Assembly: GCF_000735605.1 (NCBI RefSeq)
Contig: NZ_JPKG01000061.1
Span: 1-64,000 of the forward strand
DNA: 64,000 bases
DNA from: Allobosea sp. LC85
GTDB taxonomy: Bacteria; Pseudomonadota; Alphaproteobacteria; Rhizobiales; Beijerinckiaceae
Direction: 5' to 3'
Part shown: piece after piece, positions 23,927 to 32,897 of the stretch
How positions within the stretch are numbered: position 1 is the stretch's first letter
How the letters are laid out: each line of letters opens with the position of its first letter
Program-made: the position numbers and the translations under genes
Notes under the pieces: model-generated
What the model saw: the letters and a program-made list of their open reading frames with translations, nothing else
What the model was told of the DNA's origin: nothing
Databases searched by the model: none

Positions 23927-26536
23927 ATGACGGCCCGCGCCTTCCCCAACGTTTCCCTCGCCACCGCGTGGCGCGCCGCCGTGGCAGCGCTCGGGCTTCT
24001 GGCCATGGCCCTGCTGTTTGCCGCACAGAGCTGGGCCCAAGCTCCCGATCCGGCCTCGGCCAGGACTCGTCTCGACGCGGCGCGCGCAGAGCTCGCCCAG
24101 ATCGAGAGCCTCACGGCCAATCCGAGTGCGACCGACGCCGAACTGCAGCGGCATCGGCTCAGGCTCCAGCCCCTGCTGGACCAACTCCGCCAGATTACCG
24201 AGGAACAGGCTCCGAAGACCGAGCAGGCCAAGCTGCGTATCGAGCAACTCGGCCCCAAGCCCGACGCAAAGGCGCCTGCCGAATCGGCCGAGGTCGTCCG
24301 CGAGCGCGAAACGCGGGAGAAGGCTTTTGCCGACGCAGACGAGACCTTGAAGATCGCCCGCTCGGCCCTTCTCCAGGCCGAGCAGCTTCTGGCCAGTATC
24401 GGCGACCGGCGCCGCGACCTCTTCGCCAAGGCATTGTTCGCGCCGGGGCCCGCCATCATCAACCCGGAGCTCTGGGGCTCTGCGCTCTCGACCTCGCCGG
24501 AGGACATGCGCGCGTCCGGCCTGATCTTCGGGGACTGGCTCTCCGTTGTCGCCGAAGCATCCAGCACGGCGCGCGGCGCGCTGGTCGCCCTCGCCTTCCT
24601 CGGCGCGATCCTGCTCTACGTCGCCCGCGCCCGCTACCTGCCGCGCTTTGCGGATCGGCTTGATCCGACCAGCGATACCAACAGCTTGCGCTGCCTTCAC
24701 GTCGCGCTCGCCCATATCGTCGCCGGCGCGGCCCCGCCGGCTCTGGCAAGCTGGCTGATCTACGCCGCGCTCAAGACCGCGGGCCTCCTGCCGCCACGCA
24801 TCCAGCCGGTGATCTGGGCCATCGTCGTCGGGCTCGCGATCTTCGCTTTCGTCCAGGCATTGGCCGACGCGCTGTTTGCTCCCCACAAGCCGCAGCGGCG
24901 CCTTGTCAGCGTCATGGACTCGACCGCCCGGACAGTGGTCTGGATCGCGGCATCGCTCGCGCTCGTCGTCTCGACCGGCAAGGTGCTCGAGGCCTGGCTC
25001 CAGGCCATCGCCGCCAGCCTGGCATCGTCGATCCTCGTCCGCGGCGTGGTCGTGCTCGTCTTCGCGGCGGTCCTGATTGCCGGGCTCTACCAGCTTCGCG
25101 ACGACAAGGAAGTCGAGGAGGAGGCCTGCCTCGGCCCCTATGTGGCGGTCGACGGCGCCTCGCTCGGGCCGATCCGCATCTTCGGCTGGATCGTCGGCCT
25201 GGTCATCGCCCTGGCTGCACTGACGGGCTATGTCGTCTTCGCCTCCTTCCTGACCGAGCAGGTGCTTTGGCTCGGCATTCTCGCCTGCCTGTTCGTCCTT
25301 GCCTACCAGTTGCTCGATCTCGGCATCAGCGAGCTTCTGACCGGCAATGGTCATTTCGCGCTGACCCTGAAGACCGGCGTCGGCATCCGTGGCTCGGCGC
25401 TGCAGAAGCTCGCCGTCATCGTCACCGGGCTGCTCAAGCTCGTGCTGATCGTGGTGACGCTGATGCTCGCGCTTGCCCCCTGGGGCCTGGAGTCGGACGA
25501 TTTCCTGACGTCGCTGCGCGCCGCTTTCTTCGGCTTCCAGGTCGGTGGCGTCACGATCTCGCTGTCCTCGATCATCGTCTCCGGGCTGCTCTTCGCTCTG
25601 GCCCTGACGGCGACACGCGGCGCCCAGGGCTGGCTCGAGGGCAAGTTCCTGCCGACGACCCAGCTCGACACCGGTCTGCGCAACTCGATCATCACCGCCG
25701 CCGGCTATCTCGGCTACGCCGCGGCCGTCGCGCTCTCTGTCTCTGCGCTGGGTCTCAGCCTCGAACGCCTCACCCTCGTCGCCAGCGCCCTCTCCGTCGG
25801 TATCGGTTTCGGCCTGCAGTCCGTGGTCTCGAATTTTGTCTCGGGGCTGATCCTGCTCTGGGAGCGCCCGATCCGGGTCGGCGATCAGGTCGTGGTCGGC
25901 GATGCGGAAGGCATCGTCAAGCGCATCAATGTCCGCTCGACCGAGATCGCGACCTTCGATCGCTCGACCGTGATCGTGCCGAACTCCAACCTCGTCTCGG
26001 GTGTGGTCAGGAACCGGGTGCGCGCCGACCGCACCGGCCGCTCGCTGATCTCGATCACGGTGCCGAGGAGTTTGGACGCCTCCGACGTACGCACGATGCT
26101 GGCCGAGGCCGCCCACTCCCATGGCGACGTGTTGCAGAAGCCGCCGCCAACCGTGCAGTTCAAGAAGATCGGCACCTCGACGATGGATTTCGACCTGATC
26201 TGCGTCGTCGCCGATGTCGACATCGTCGGCCGCGTCACCAGCGATCTCAACTTCGTCATTCACAAGCGTCTCACCGAAATGGAAGGGCCGGCGGCTGGTG
26301 CGGAGCTGCTCGTCAAGGGCCTCGACGGCATCGAACAATCGCTCGGGGACATCGCTGCCGCCGTCGGGCGCGAAACAAAGCCCGCGCATCGCAAGAAAGC
26401 CGTAACCACCGCGCGCGCATCAAGATCCCGCCTTCCCGACGGTCAGACGGAGGAGGAGGCGGAACAGGTGCCACGCGAAACCGCGCCTGCGCCCGAACCG
26501 GCCAAGGATGCGTCCAAGGACGACAGCAAGGAATGA
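23927..26536 (+). CDS. Large mechanosensitive channel protein, DUF3772-MscS
   Basis: 869 residues from ATG at 23927 (AGGA upstream). Signal peptide (ALGLLAMALLFAAQSWAQA), then a periplasmic coiled coil rich in Ala/Glu/Gln (about 55-190, DUF3772 region), about ten membrane segments, and the MscS core near 590-800: ALSVGIGFGLQSVVSNFVSG is the pore-lining helix, followed by WERPIRVGDQVVVGDAEGIV and TVIVPNSNLVSG of the beta domain. A charged Glu/Lys-rich cytoplasmic tail ends the chain. It would release solutes on hypo-osmotic shock. The CAP lipoprotein gene starts 4 nt after its stop. Confidence 0.9.
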   Translation: MTARAFPNVSLATAWRAAVAALGLLAMALLFAAQSWAQAPDPASARTRLDAARAELAQIESLTANPSATDAELQRHRLRLQPLLDQLRQITEEQAPKTEQAKLRIEQLGPKPDAKAPAESAEVVRERETREKAFADADETLKIARSALLQAEQLLASIGDRRRDLFAKALFAPGPAIINPELWGSALSTSPEDMRASGLIFGDWLSVVAEASSTARGALVALAFLGAILLYVARARYLPRFADRLDPTSDTNSLRCLHVALAHIVAGAAPPALASWLIYAALKTAGLLPPRIQPVIWAIVVGLAIFAFVQALADALFAPHKPQRRLVSVMDSTARTVVWIAASLALVVSTGKVLEAWLQAIAASLASSILVRGVVVLVFAAVLIAGLYQLRDDKEVEEEACLGPYVAVDGASLGPIRIFGWIVGLVIALAALTGYVVFASFLTEQVLWLGILACLFVLAYQLLDLGISELLTGNGHFALTLKTGVGIRGSALQKLAVIVTGLLKLVLIVVTLMLALAPWGLESDDFLTSLRAAFFGFQVGGVTISLSSIIVSGLLFALALTATRGAQGWLEGKFLPTTQLDTGLRNSIITAAGYLGYAAAVALSVSALGLSLERLTLVASALSVGIGFGLQSVVSNFVSGLILLWERPIRVGDQVVVGDAEGIVKRINVRSTEIATFDRSTVIVPNSNLVSGVVRNRVRADRTGRSLISITVPRSLDASDVRTMLAEAAHSHGDVLQKPPPTVQFKKIGTSTMDFDLICVVADVDIVGRVTSDLNFVIHKRLTEMEGPAAGAELLVKGLDGIEQSLGDIAAAVGRETKPAHRKKAVTTARASRSRLPDGQTEEEAEQVPRETAPAPEPAKDASKDDSKE

Positions 26537-26540
26537 TGCG

Positions 26541-27068
26541 ATGCCCAAGCCTTTCCGTGCAGCCGTCGCGGCGCGCCGATCCATGACCTGCCCCGCCCTT
26601 GTCGCCGGTGCCCTCGCCGTCTTCGGCATTGCCGGCTGCACCGAGCCTGCCCGGACCGGCCAGCCTGCCTTCTACCGCGATCTCGGCTCACCCTCGGCCC
26701 GGGTCGATGCAAACGAGGCGCGCGCCATGATCTCGGCCTACCGGATGAACCACGGGCTCGGCACGCTGAAGCTTGATCCGGCCCTGGTCGAGGCTGCCGA
26801 ACAGGAAGCCGCCGCCATGGCCTCGGCCGACAAGCCTGTTCAGGCCGAAGCGGTCAAGGCGCGCCTGGCGCGGGCCGGCCAACCGGGGGCGGAAGCCAAT
26901 CTGTCCGCCGGCTACCGGCGGCTGGCCGAGGCTTTCTCGGGCTGGCGCGACTCGCCGCAGCACGACCGTGTCATGAAGACGCCGGGCGCCACGCGCATGG
27001 GCATTGCCACCGCCTATGCGCCGGGCTCGAAATATCAGGTCTACTGGGCACTGATCCTTGCGCCTTGA
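26541..27068 (+). CDS. CAP-domain lipoprotein
   Basis: 175 residues. A lipoprotein signal with lipobox IAGC (LVAGALAVFGIAGC) is followed by a CAP/SCP-PR1 domain beginning ARAMISAYRMNHGLGTLKLD, with WRDSPQHDRVM and ending in YWALILAP. CAP proteins of bacteria are secreted or surface proteins of mostly unknown action. A ribosome-binding site (AAGGAATG) overlaps the end of the channel gene, so the two are probably co-transcribed. Confidence 0.85.
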   Translation: MPKPFRAAVAARRSMTCPALVAGALAVFGIAGCTEPARTGQPAFYRDLGSPSARVDANEARAMISAYRMNHGLGTLKLDPALVEAAEQEAAAMASADKPVQAEAVKARLARAGQPGAEANLSAGYRRLAEAFSGWRDSPQHDRVMKTPGATRMGIATAYAPGSKYQVYWALILAP

Positions 27069-27099
27069 GGCGAGGCTGGCGCCCTGAGGCGAAGCTGCC

Positions 27100-27924
27100 T
27101 CAGGGTTTCGCGCCGAAGGGCAGCGGCGGTGCATCCGCCTTGAGGACGATCCCGACACGCCGGTTATAGGCGAGATAGGGATTATCCTTGATCAGCGGCT
27201 CGGTGTCGGCCTTGCCGGTCACGGAGGCGAAGCGGTCATCTGGAACGCCCGCATTGCTGAGGATCTCGCGCACGGCGGCGGCACGCGCCACCGAGAGCTC
27301 CCAGGGATTGCCTTCCGGTGCCGCACCGGGACGCGGCGCGGCTGTATGGCCCGTGATCGCGATCTTGTTGGACATCCGTCGCAATGTCGGGGCGACGGCC
27401 GCGAGCAGCTTGCGCATGCGCTCGTTCGGCTGCGCCGAGCCCTCGGCGAACATAGCCCGCCCATCCTGATCGACGAGCTGGATGTCGATGCCCGCCTCGG
27501 AAACCTCCACCAGAATGTTGCGCGAGAGCTCGGCGATCTCCGGCATCTCACGCAGGGCTTGCCTGAGCGAGGCCGCCGCGAGCGCAAAGCCGCGGTCATG
27601 CGTCGCCGAGACCAGCCCGTCTTCCTTCTGCTGGTTGTGGTTCGGTGCGGTCGTATCGGACGCATCGCTGAGCGGCCGGATATAGGCGTTCTTGATGTGG
27701 GTCTTGGTCGGGATGCCGTCGACCTCGACGATGCCGGCGAGCCGCATGTCGGTCTGCGTGCCGAACGCCTCGCGCATGGAGCCCGCGACGATCTGGAGCT
27801 TGTTCTTGTCCTGGCTCGAATAGGCCGCGACCATGACGAAGAACGCCATCAGCAGCGCCATCAGGTCCGCGAAGGTCACGAACCAGCCGTGACCGCCATG
27901 GCCGCCGCGATTTTTCTTCGCCAT
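27100..27924 (-). CDS. motB: MotB/PomB-like stator subunit with OmpA domain
   Basis: 274 residues. A single membrane helix near the N-terminus contains FADLMALLMAFFVMV, with the conserved Asp that carries the coupling ion. GSMREAFGTQ follows as the plug region, as in PomB. The C-terminal OmpA domain has ITGHTAA and PWELSVARAAAVREIL for peptidoglycan binding. With the MotA-like partner it would form an ion-driven stator for a flagellar motor or related device. No flagellar genes are near, so use in another energy-coupled system is possible. Confidence 0.88.
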   Translation of the reverse strand: MAKKNRGGHGGHGWFVTFADLMALLMAFFVMVAAYSSQDKNKLQIVAGSMREAFGTQTDMRLAGIVEVDGIPTKTHIKNAYIRPLSDASDTTAPNHNQQKEDGLVSATHDRGFALAAASLRQALREMPEIAELSRNILVEVSEAGIDIQLVDQDGRAMFAEGSAQPNERMRKLLAAVAPTLRRMSNKIAITGHTAAPRPGAAPEGNPWELSVARAAAVREILSNAGVPDDRFASVTGKADTEPLIKDNPYLAYNRRVGIVLKADAPPLPFGAKP

Positions 27925-27938
27925 CGCTCAGGCTTCCG

Positions 27939-28709
27939 TCAGGCCGCTTCCGCCATCTCGGCCCGATGATGGTCGGGCAGATAGGCGAGCAGCATTTCGC
28001 GCACCAGCGTCGCGCTCTTGGCATCGCGCATCTGCAGGACGCCGTCGATGATCAGCGTGCGCGAGATCTCTTCTTCCTCGAGCTTGATGTGCAGCTTGTC
28101 GGCGATGGGCAGCGTGAACATGTTCGCGACCATCGCCCCATAGAGCGTCGCGAGCAGCGCCGTCGCCATGGCAGGACCAAGCTTGGACGGGTCGCTCATA
28201 TTGGCGAACATCGTCACCATGCCGAGAATCGTGCCGATCATGCCCCAGGCCGGGGCGCAGTCGCCGATGGCGCGATAGACCTTCGATCCTTCGTCCAGGC
28301 GTTGCAGGAAGTTGTCGCGGTCACGCTCCATCGTATCGCGGATGAATTCCTTGTCGTAGCCGTCGGCGATGTAGCGCAGGCCCTGGGCCAGGAACGGATC
28401 GGAGACCTCGACACTTTCCAGCGCGACCGGGCCGCTTTTGCGGGCGATCTCGGCGACGCGCGTGATCTCGTCGATCAGCTCGCGCGGATGGATCGAGCGC
28501 ATCGTGAAGGCGAAGCGGAAGCCCATCGGAATGCCATGGGCAATCACGGAGAACGGGAAGCGCAGCATGGTCGCGGCCGAGGCGCCCCCGAAGATGATGA
28601 TGGCGGCGTGCTTGTCCCAATAAGCGGCGAAATTGCCGCCATCGATCATGATCAGTGAAATGATTGTCGCGATACCGCCCAGAATGCCGACGCCGGTTGC
28701 GATATCCAT
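27939..28709 (-). CDS. motA: MotA/PomA-like stator subunit
   Basis: 256 residues, the length of PomA (about 253) rather than H+-type MotA (about 295). Four membrane segments; APAWGMIGTILGMVTMFANM contains the proline-rich third-helix region, and GPAMATALLATLYGAMVANM the fourth. The cytoplasmic loop carries charged residues expected to contact the rotor. MotB starts 14 nt after its stop. The length and sequence pattern suggest a PomAB-type, possibly sodium-driven, pair; this is inference. Confidence 0.88.
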   Translation of the reverse strand: MDIATGVGILGGIATIISLIMIDGGNFAAYWDKHAAIIIFGGASAATMLRFPFSVIAHGIPMGFRFAFTMRSIHPRELIDEITRVAEIARKSGPVALESVEVSDPFLAQGLRYIADGYDKEFIRDTMERDRDNFLQRLDEGSKVYRAIGDCAPAWGMIGTILGMVTMFANMSDPSKLGPAMATALLATLYGAMVANMFTLPIADKLHIKLEEEEISRTLIIDGVLQMRDAKSATLVREMLLAYLPDHHRAEMAEAA

Positions 28710-28850
28710 TTAAGCCACCCTGATCCACGCAGATCCAGCATCCGCGCAGCGCCCTGTCTTGGCAGTATGGTAACCATAGCGGGAGCGGTTTGAACGAAGC
28801 GTTAAGCTTGAGCACTTGCTCATGCCCGCGGGTCGGATAATGCTCCGCAG

Positions 28851-30668
28851 ATGTCTCTGTTTGCGCTCTATGCCCGCGTCCTCGGCGAACTCGGCCCCGA
28901 AAAGCGGCTGGGACTGATCCTTGCGCTCGCCAATATCCTGCTGGCGGCCGCAGCCTTCGCCGAGCCGATGCTGTTCGGCACGCTGATCGACAGGTTGACC
29001 GGCATCCAGAGCTCCGGTCAGCGACCGAGCTGGAGCGACATCAATGTCCTGATTGCGGCCTGGGTCGGCTTCGGGCTCTTCAATATCGGAGCCAGCGTCT
29101 TCGTCGCCCTCCATGCCGACAGGCTGGCCCACCGCCGCCGCCTCGCCGTGATGGCCGATTATTTCGAACACGCCCTGACACTGCCGCTGGCCTACCACAC
29201 CCAGACCCATTCCGGTCGGGTCCTCAAGGTGATGCTGGAAGGCACCAGCGGCATGTGGGCGCTGTGGCTCTCCTTCTTCCGCGAGCACTGCGCCAGCTTC
29301 GTCGCGCTCTTCATCCTGCTGCCCTTCACCCTCTGGAAGAACTGGCAGCTCGGACTGCTGCTGATCAGCCTCGTCGTGCTCTTCGGCACGCTCACGGCCT
29401 TCGTGCTGCGCAAGACCGAAAAGCTGCAGAGCAATGTCGAAGGTTACCACTCCAACCTTGCCGAACGCGCCTCGGACGCGCTTGGCAATGTCCCGGTGAT
29501 CCAGAGCTTCACCCGCATCGAAGCCGAGGTGCGCGGTCTGCGCTCGACCATTGCCAGCCTGCTCGAAGCGCAGCTTCCGGTGCTGTCCTGGTGGGCGATC
29601 GCGACGGTGGCAACCCGCGCCTCGGCGACGCTGACCGTGCTGGCGATCTTCGTTGTCGGCACCTGGCTCCTCATGATGGGGCAGACCACCGTCGGCGAAA
29701 TCGTCACCTTCATGGGCTTCGCCACCATGCTGGTCGGCCGGCTCGAGCAGATCGTCTCCTTCGTGAACTTCATCTTCATGCAGGCGCCGAAAATGCGCGA
29801 ATTCTTCGAAGTGCTCGACACCATGCCGGCCGTGCGCGATCTTCCGGGCGCGCCCGATGCCGGCCGTCTCGAGGGCCGGATCACCTTCGATGACGTCTCG
29901 TTCTCCTATGACGGCAAGCGCGCGGCGGTGGCCGACGTGTCCTTCACGGTCGAGCCCGGCGAGACCATCGCCATTGTCGGCTCGACCGGCTCCGGCAAGT
30001 CGACCACGCTTGGCCTGCTGCACCGCGCCTTCGATCCGCAATCCGGCCGGATCCTCGCCGACGGCAAGGATATTCGGGAAATCTCGCTGCTCAGCCTGCG
30101 CCGCAATATCGGCGTCGTCTTTCAGGAGCCGATGCTCTTCGCCCGCTCGATCCGCGAGAATCTCACCGTCGGCAAGCCCGATGCGACCGATGCCGAAATG
30201 ATGGAGGCGCTCGACCGTGCCCAGGCGACCGAAGTCATGGCTCGACAGACCGATGGGCTCGACACCCTGGTTGGCGAACGCGGCCGCACTCTGTCCGGCG
30301 GCGAGCGCCAGCGCCTTTCGATCGCCCGCGCGCTCCTCAAGAACCCGCCGATCCTGATTCTCGACGAAGCGACCTCCGCGCTCGATGCTGCAACGGAGGT
30401 GAAACTCCAGAAGGCGCTCGACGAGGTGATGAAGGGCCGCACGACTTTCGTCATTGCGCACCGTCTGGCCACCATCCGCAACGCCAACCGCATCCTCGTC
30501 TTCGAGCAAGGCCGCGTCATCGAGATGGGCTCCTTCGACGACCTCGTCGCCAAGGGCGGACGCTTCGCCGCGCTGGCACGGGCGCAGTATCTCGTCGCAG
30601 ACAAGCCGGCCGCGATGCTGGCAGACGATGCGGCCAGCCCGCTCGCCCAGAAGCTCTCAGCCGATTGA
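28851..30668 (+). CDS. ndvA: Cyclic beta-1,2-glucan exporter NdvA/ChvA (ABC permease-ATPase)
   Basis: 605 residues. Six membrane helices (1-310), then an ATPase domain with Walker A GSTGSGKSTT, signature LSGGERQRLSIARALL, Walker B ILILDEATSALDA and H-loop FVIAHRL. The opening MSLFALYARVLGELGPEKRL and the membrane part (LTLPLAYHTQTHSGRVLKVM) fit the NdvA/ChvA subfamily closely. These export cyclic beta-1,2-glucan to the periplasm, important for osmoadaptation and plant association. The synthase ndvB is not in the window. A RIME-like repeat follows the stop by about 20 nt. Confidence 0.92.
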   Translation: MSLFALYARVLGELGPEKRLGLILALANILLAAAAFAEPMLFGTLIDRLTGIQSSGQRPSWSDINVLIAAWVGFGLFNIGASVFVALHADRLAHRRRLAVMADYFEHALTLPLAYHTQTHSGRVLKVMLEGTSGMWALWLSFFREHCASFVALFILLPFTLWKNWQLGLLLISLVVLFGTLTAFVLRKTEKLQSNVEGYHSNLAERASDALGNVPVIQSFTRIEAEVRGLRSTIASLLEAQLPVLSWWAIATVATRASATLTVLAIFVVGTWLLMMGQTTVGEIVTFMGFATMLVGRLEQIVSFVNFIFMQAPKMREFFEVLDTMPAVRDLPGAPDAGRLEGRITFDDVSFSYDGKRAAVADVSFTVEPGETIAIVGSTGSGKSTTLGLLHRAFDPQSGRILADGKDIREISLLSLRRNIGVVFQEPMLFARSIRENLTVGKPDATDAEMMEALDRAQATEVMARQTDGLDTLVGERGRTLSGGERQRLSIARALLKNPPILILDEATSALDAATEVKLQKALDEVMKGRTTFVIAHRLATIRNANRILVFEQGRVIEMGSFDDLVAKGGRFAALARAQYLVADKPAAMLADDAASPLAQKLSAD

Positions 30669-30690
30669 CTGCGCACTTCGCCGGACGGCC

Positions 30691-30792
30691 TTGGATCATC
30701 GGACCGGATCTCGTATCCGATGATCTAAACTTCTGTGAGTGCATCAGCTTTCCCGAAAACCGCACTGCACCTTTCGGGCCGATGCTTTAGCG
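30691..30792 (+). repeat. RIME-like palindromic intergenic repeat, copy 2
   Basis: About 102 nt, same layout as copies 1 and 3, but the first palindrome is shortened (GATCATCGGACCGGAT pairing with ATCCGATGATC). The second part keeps TTTCCCGAAAACCGCA and TTTCGGGCCGATGC. Its right edge supplies the TAA stop (read on the minus strand, 30787-30789) of the small secreted protein gene. Confidence 0.85.
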
Positions 30793-31182
30793 CGGCATCT
30801 CCTTGTCCGGTTCGTGATGCAGGCAGGGATCCAGCTTCACGTGGTTCGGGCCGACCCGTTCGTAACTGCCGCTGGCCACGACCCGGTCGCCGAGCTTGCT
30901 GCCATTCTCGGCATAGGTGACGCACAGAACCTGCGGATCCGGCGCACGGCAGAGCGCGAGATAGACCAGCGCCCCGTCGGAGCGGACCATGGTCAGCTCT
31001 CCCTCGACCTGGATGGTCGTGAGTTCGCCCTCCTTGCCTTCGAGCCCGCGCAGTGCCCGCCGCAGTTCGGAACAGGCCGCGCGCAAGCTTGGCTCGGGCT
31101 GAGCTCTGCCGTGATCCGCCGCGATCAGGGCAGCAAGAACGGTGGCGCCGCAGAGCATCGAACGGAGAAGGCGCTTGATCAT
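30787..31182 (-). CDS. Small exported protein of unknown function
   Basis: 131 residues with a signal peptide (SMLCGATVLAALIAADHGRA, cleavage near residue 27). The mature part has four cysteines and a beta-rich pattern (LTTIQVEGELTMV, VYLALCRAPDPQVLCVTYAE). It has no domain I recognise. GGGG lies just before the ATG. The last codons and stop run into the RIME-like repeat, so the C-terminus may have been reshaped by insertion of that element. Confidence 0.7.
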   Translation of the reverse strand: MIKRLLRSMLCGATVLAALIAADHGRAQPEPSLRAACSELRRALRGLEGKEGELTTIQVEGELTMVRSDGALVYLALCRAPDPQVLCVTYAENGSKLGDRVVASGSYERVGPNHVKLDPCLHHEPDKEMPR

Positions 31183-31323
31183 GCCCCAGCTGTCGCGCTG
31201 GTTTGCGGCGGGAATGCGAACAGGTTGCAGCGATAACCCCTGAGGTAATCGACTTCATTCCAACCGCAGGCGAAGGTCGCGACATTGGCAGACCAGCGCG
31301 GCTGGCAACGAAGGGATCCCACG

Positions 31324-31650
31324 ATGAAGACCTATGCCATGGCCCACCTCACCCGTGTCACCCCGGGGCCCGAGATCATTGGCTATCTCGAGGGCATCGA
31401 TGCCACGCTGGCTCCGTTCAAGGGGCGCTTCATCATCCATGGCGATCCGCCGGAGCTGCTGGAGGGCAGCTGGTCGGGCGACCTGATCGTGATCGAGTTC
31501 CCGAACCATGCGGCCGCGAAAGCCTGGTACGAATCAGAGGCCTATCAGGCGATCCTGCCCTTGCGCATGCGCAACTCGACTGGCGCCGTCTTCTTCATCG
31601 ACGGAGTTTCATCCGACCATCAGGCGACAGATGTGCTACGCCGGCAGTGA
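31324..31650 (+). CDS. DUF1330 family protein
   Basis: 108 residues starting MKTYAMAHLTRVTPGPEIIG (AAGGGA upstream; an in-frame ATG 13 codons earlier lacks a site). The compact dimeric alpha/beta ferredoxin-like fold of DUF1330 is indicated by GRFIIHGDPPELLEGSW, LIVIEFPN, AAAKAWYESEAYQAILPLR and a C-terminal FIDG. The family is widespread and biochemically undefined. It is a single-gene unit. Confidence 0.85.
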   Translation: MKTYAMAHLTRVTPGPEIIGYLEGIDATLAPFKGRFIIHGDPPELLEGSWSGDLIVIEFPNHAAAKAWYESEAYQAILPLRMRNSTGAVFFIDGVSSDHQATDVLRRQ

Positions 31651-31793
31651 ATACTTGCGAATGAGGCGCGGTCGAGCGAACAGTCCTCCAACGCCGCACG
31701 TATATCCCTCGGACGATCGCCCGACGTTCCTCGTCGGGCGAAGTCGCGTTTGTCGTCTGCCTGCCACAAGAACGGGTTCTGTATTTGACCAGC

Positions 31794-32897
31794 ATGATCA
31801 TCCGTCTCACCTGCGCCTGGGCCTCGGTCCTTGCCTATCTGCTCTTCGGCAAGACGATTCTCGGGCAGCTCGGCTCCCCGCTGCTGTCCATGCTGATCTT
31901 TGCCTGGTTGCTCGGCATCATCGCTTGGTCTGCCATCGGCGTCGTGCACGAGGCGGAGGAGCTGGCACACAGGCTGGGCGAACCCTATGGCACGCTGATC
32001 CTGACGCTCTCGATCGTCATCATCGAGGTGGCGCTGATCGGGGCCGTGATGCTCGGCGCAACCGGGGCGCCGACACTCGGCCGCGACACGATGTTCGCCG
32101 TGCTGATGATCGTGCTTAACGGCGTCGTCGGCATCGGGCTCATCTTCGGCGGGCTGCGCCATTTCCAGCAGAGCTACAACCTGCAGGGCGCCACTGCCTA
32201 TCTGGTCGTGATCATTCCGCTGACGGTGATCGCGCTCGTCCTGCCGAATTTCACCACCTCGACCAGCGACGGCACGCTGACCAACCTGCAGGCAATCTGC
32301 TTCTCGCTGTTCACACTGGCGCTCTACGCGTCCTTCCTGGTCCTGCAGACCGGCCGCCACAGCGAATTCTTCATCGAGCCTGACATGCTGGAGCGCAGCA
32401 GCGAAGCGGAGCATCAGGCCGCAGAGGCCGAGCACGCCGCGTCCAGGAGCATCCTGCCCAATATCGGCCTGCTCCTGGCCAACATCCTGCCGATCGTCAT
32501 CCTGGCGAAGAGCCTGGCGGCCGTACTCGATTTCGGCATCGCCAAGCTCGACGCCCCCCCGGCGCTCGGCGGCATCCTGATCGCCATGGTCGTCTTCACA
32601 CCGGAATGCATCACGGCCCTGCGCGCGATCAATGCGAACCAGCTCCAGCGCGCGATCAATCTGTGCCTCGGTGCCGCAGCCTCGACGCTTGGCCTGACGG
32701 TACCTGCCGTGCTTGGCATCGGCCTTCTCACCGGCCAGCCGGTCACGCTCGGCTTGTCGGCCACCAATATGGTCATCCTGGCGATGACGCTGATGCTGAG
32801 CACGCTGACCTTCACCGGCTCGCGCACGACGATGCTGGAAGGCGCCGTGCATCTCTGCGTCTTCTTCGTCTTCCTGGTGCTGGTGTTCAGCCCGTAG
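31794..32897 (+). CDS. chaA: Ca2+(Na+/K+):H+ antiporter ChaA
   Basis: About 367 residues (ATG at 31794; a TTG three codons earlier is equally possible, and no good ribosome-binding site is seen). Eleven or so membrane helices in two inverted halves, with the CaCA-family motifs HEAEELAHRLGEPYGTLILT and VVFTPECITALRA supplying the acidic residues of the ion path. A charged stretch rich in Glu/Ala (SSEAEHQAAEAEHAAS) links the halves. It exports cations in exchange for protons. Its 3' end overlaps the convergent CorC gene by 11 nt. Confidence 0.9.
   Translation: MIIRLTCAWASVLAYLLFGKTILGQLGSPLLSMLIFAWLLGIIAWSAIGVVHEAEELAHRLGEPYGTLILTLSIVIIEVALIGAVMLGATGAPTLGRDTMFAVLMIVLNGVVGIGLIFGGLRHFQQSYNLQGATAYLVVIIPLTVIALVLPNFTTSTSDGTLTNLQAICFSLFTLALYASFLVLQTGRHSEFFIEPDMLERSSEAEHQAAEAEHAASRSILPNIGLLLANILPIVILAKSLAAVLDFGIAKLDAPPALGGILIAMVVFTPECITALRAINANQLQRAINLCLGAAASTLGLTVPAVLGIGLLTGQPVTLGLSATNMVILAMTLMLSTLTFTGSRTTMLEGAVHLCVFFVFLVLVFSP

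Noticed and set aside
23861..26389. 842-codon minus-strand frame
   Set aside because: Antisense shadow of the DUF3772-MscS gene; the sequence is a charged low-complexity translation.
28710..30509. 599-codon minus-strand frame
   Set aside because: Shadow of ndvA, whose ABC motifs are on the other strand.
31620..32852. 410-codon minus-strand frame
   Set aside because: Shadow of the ChaA antiporter gene.
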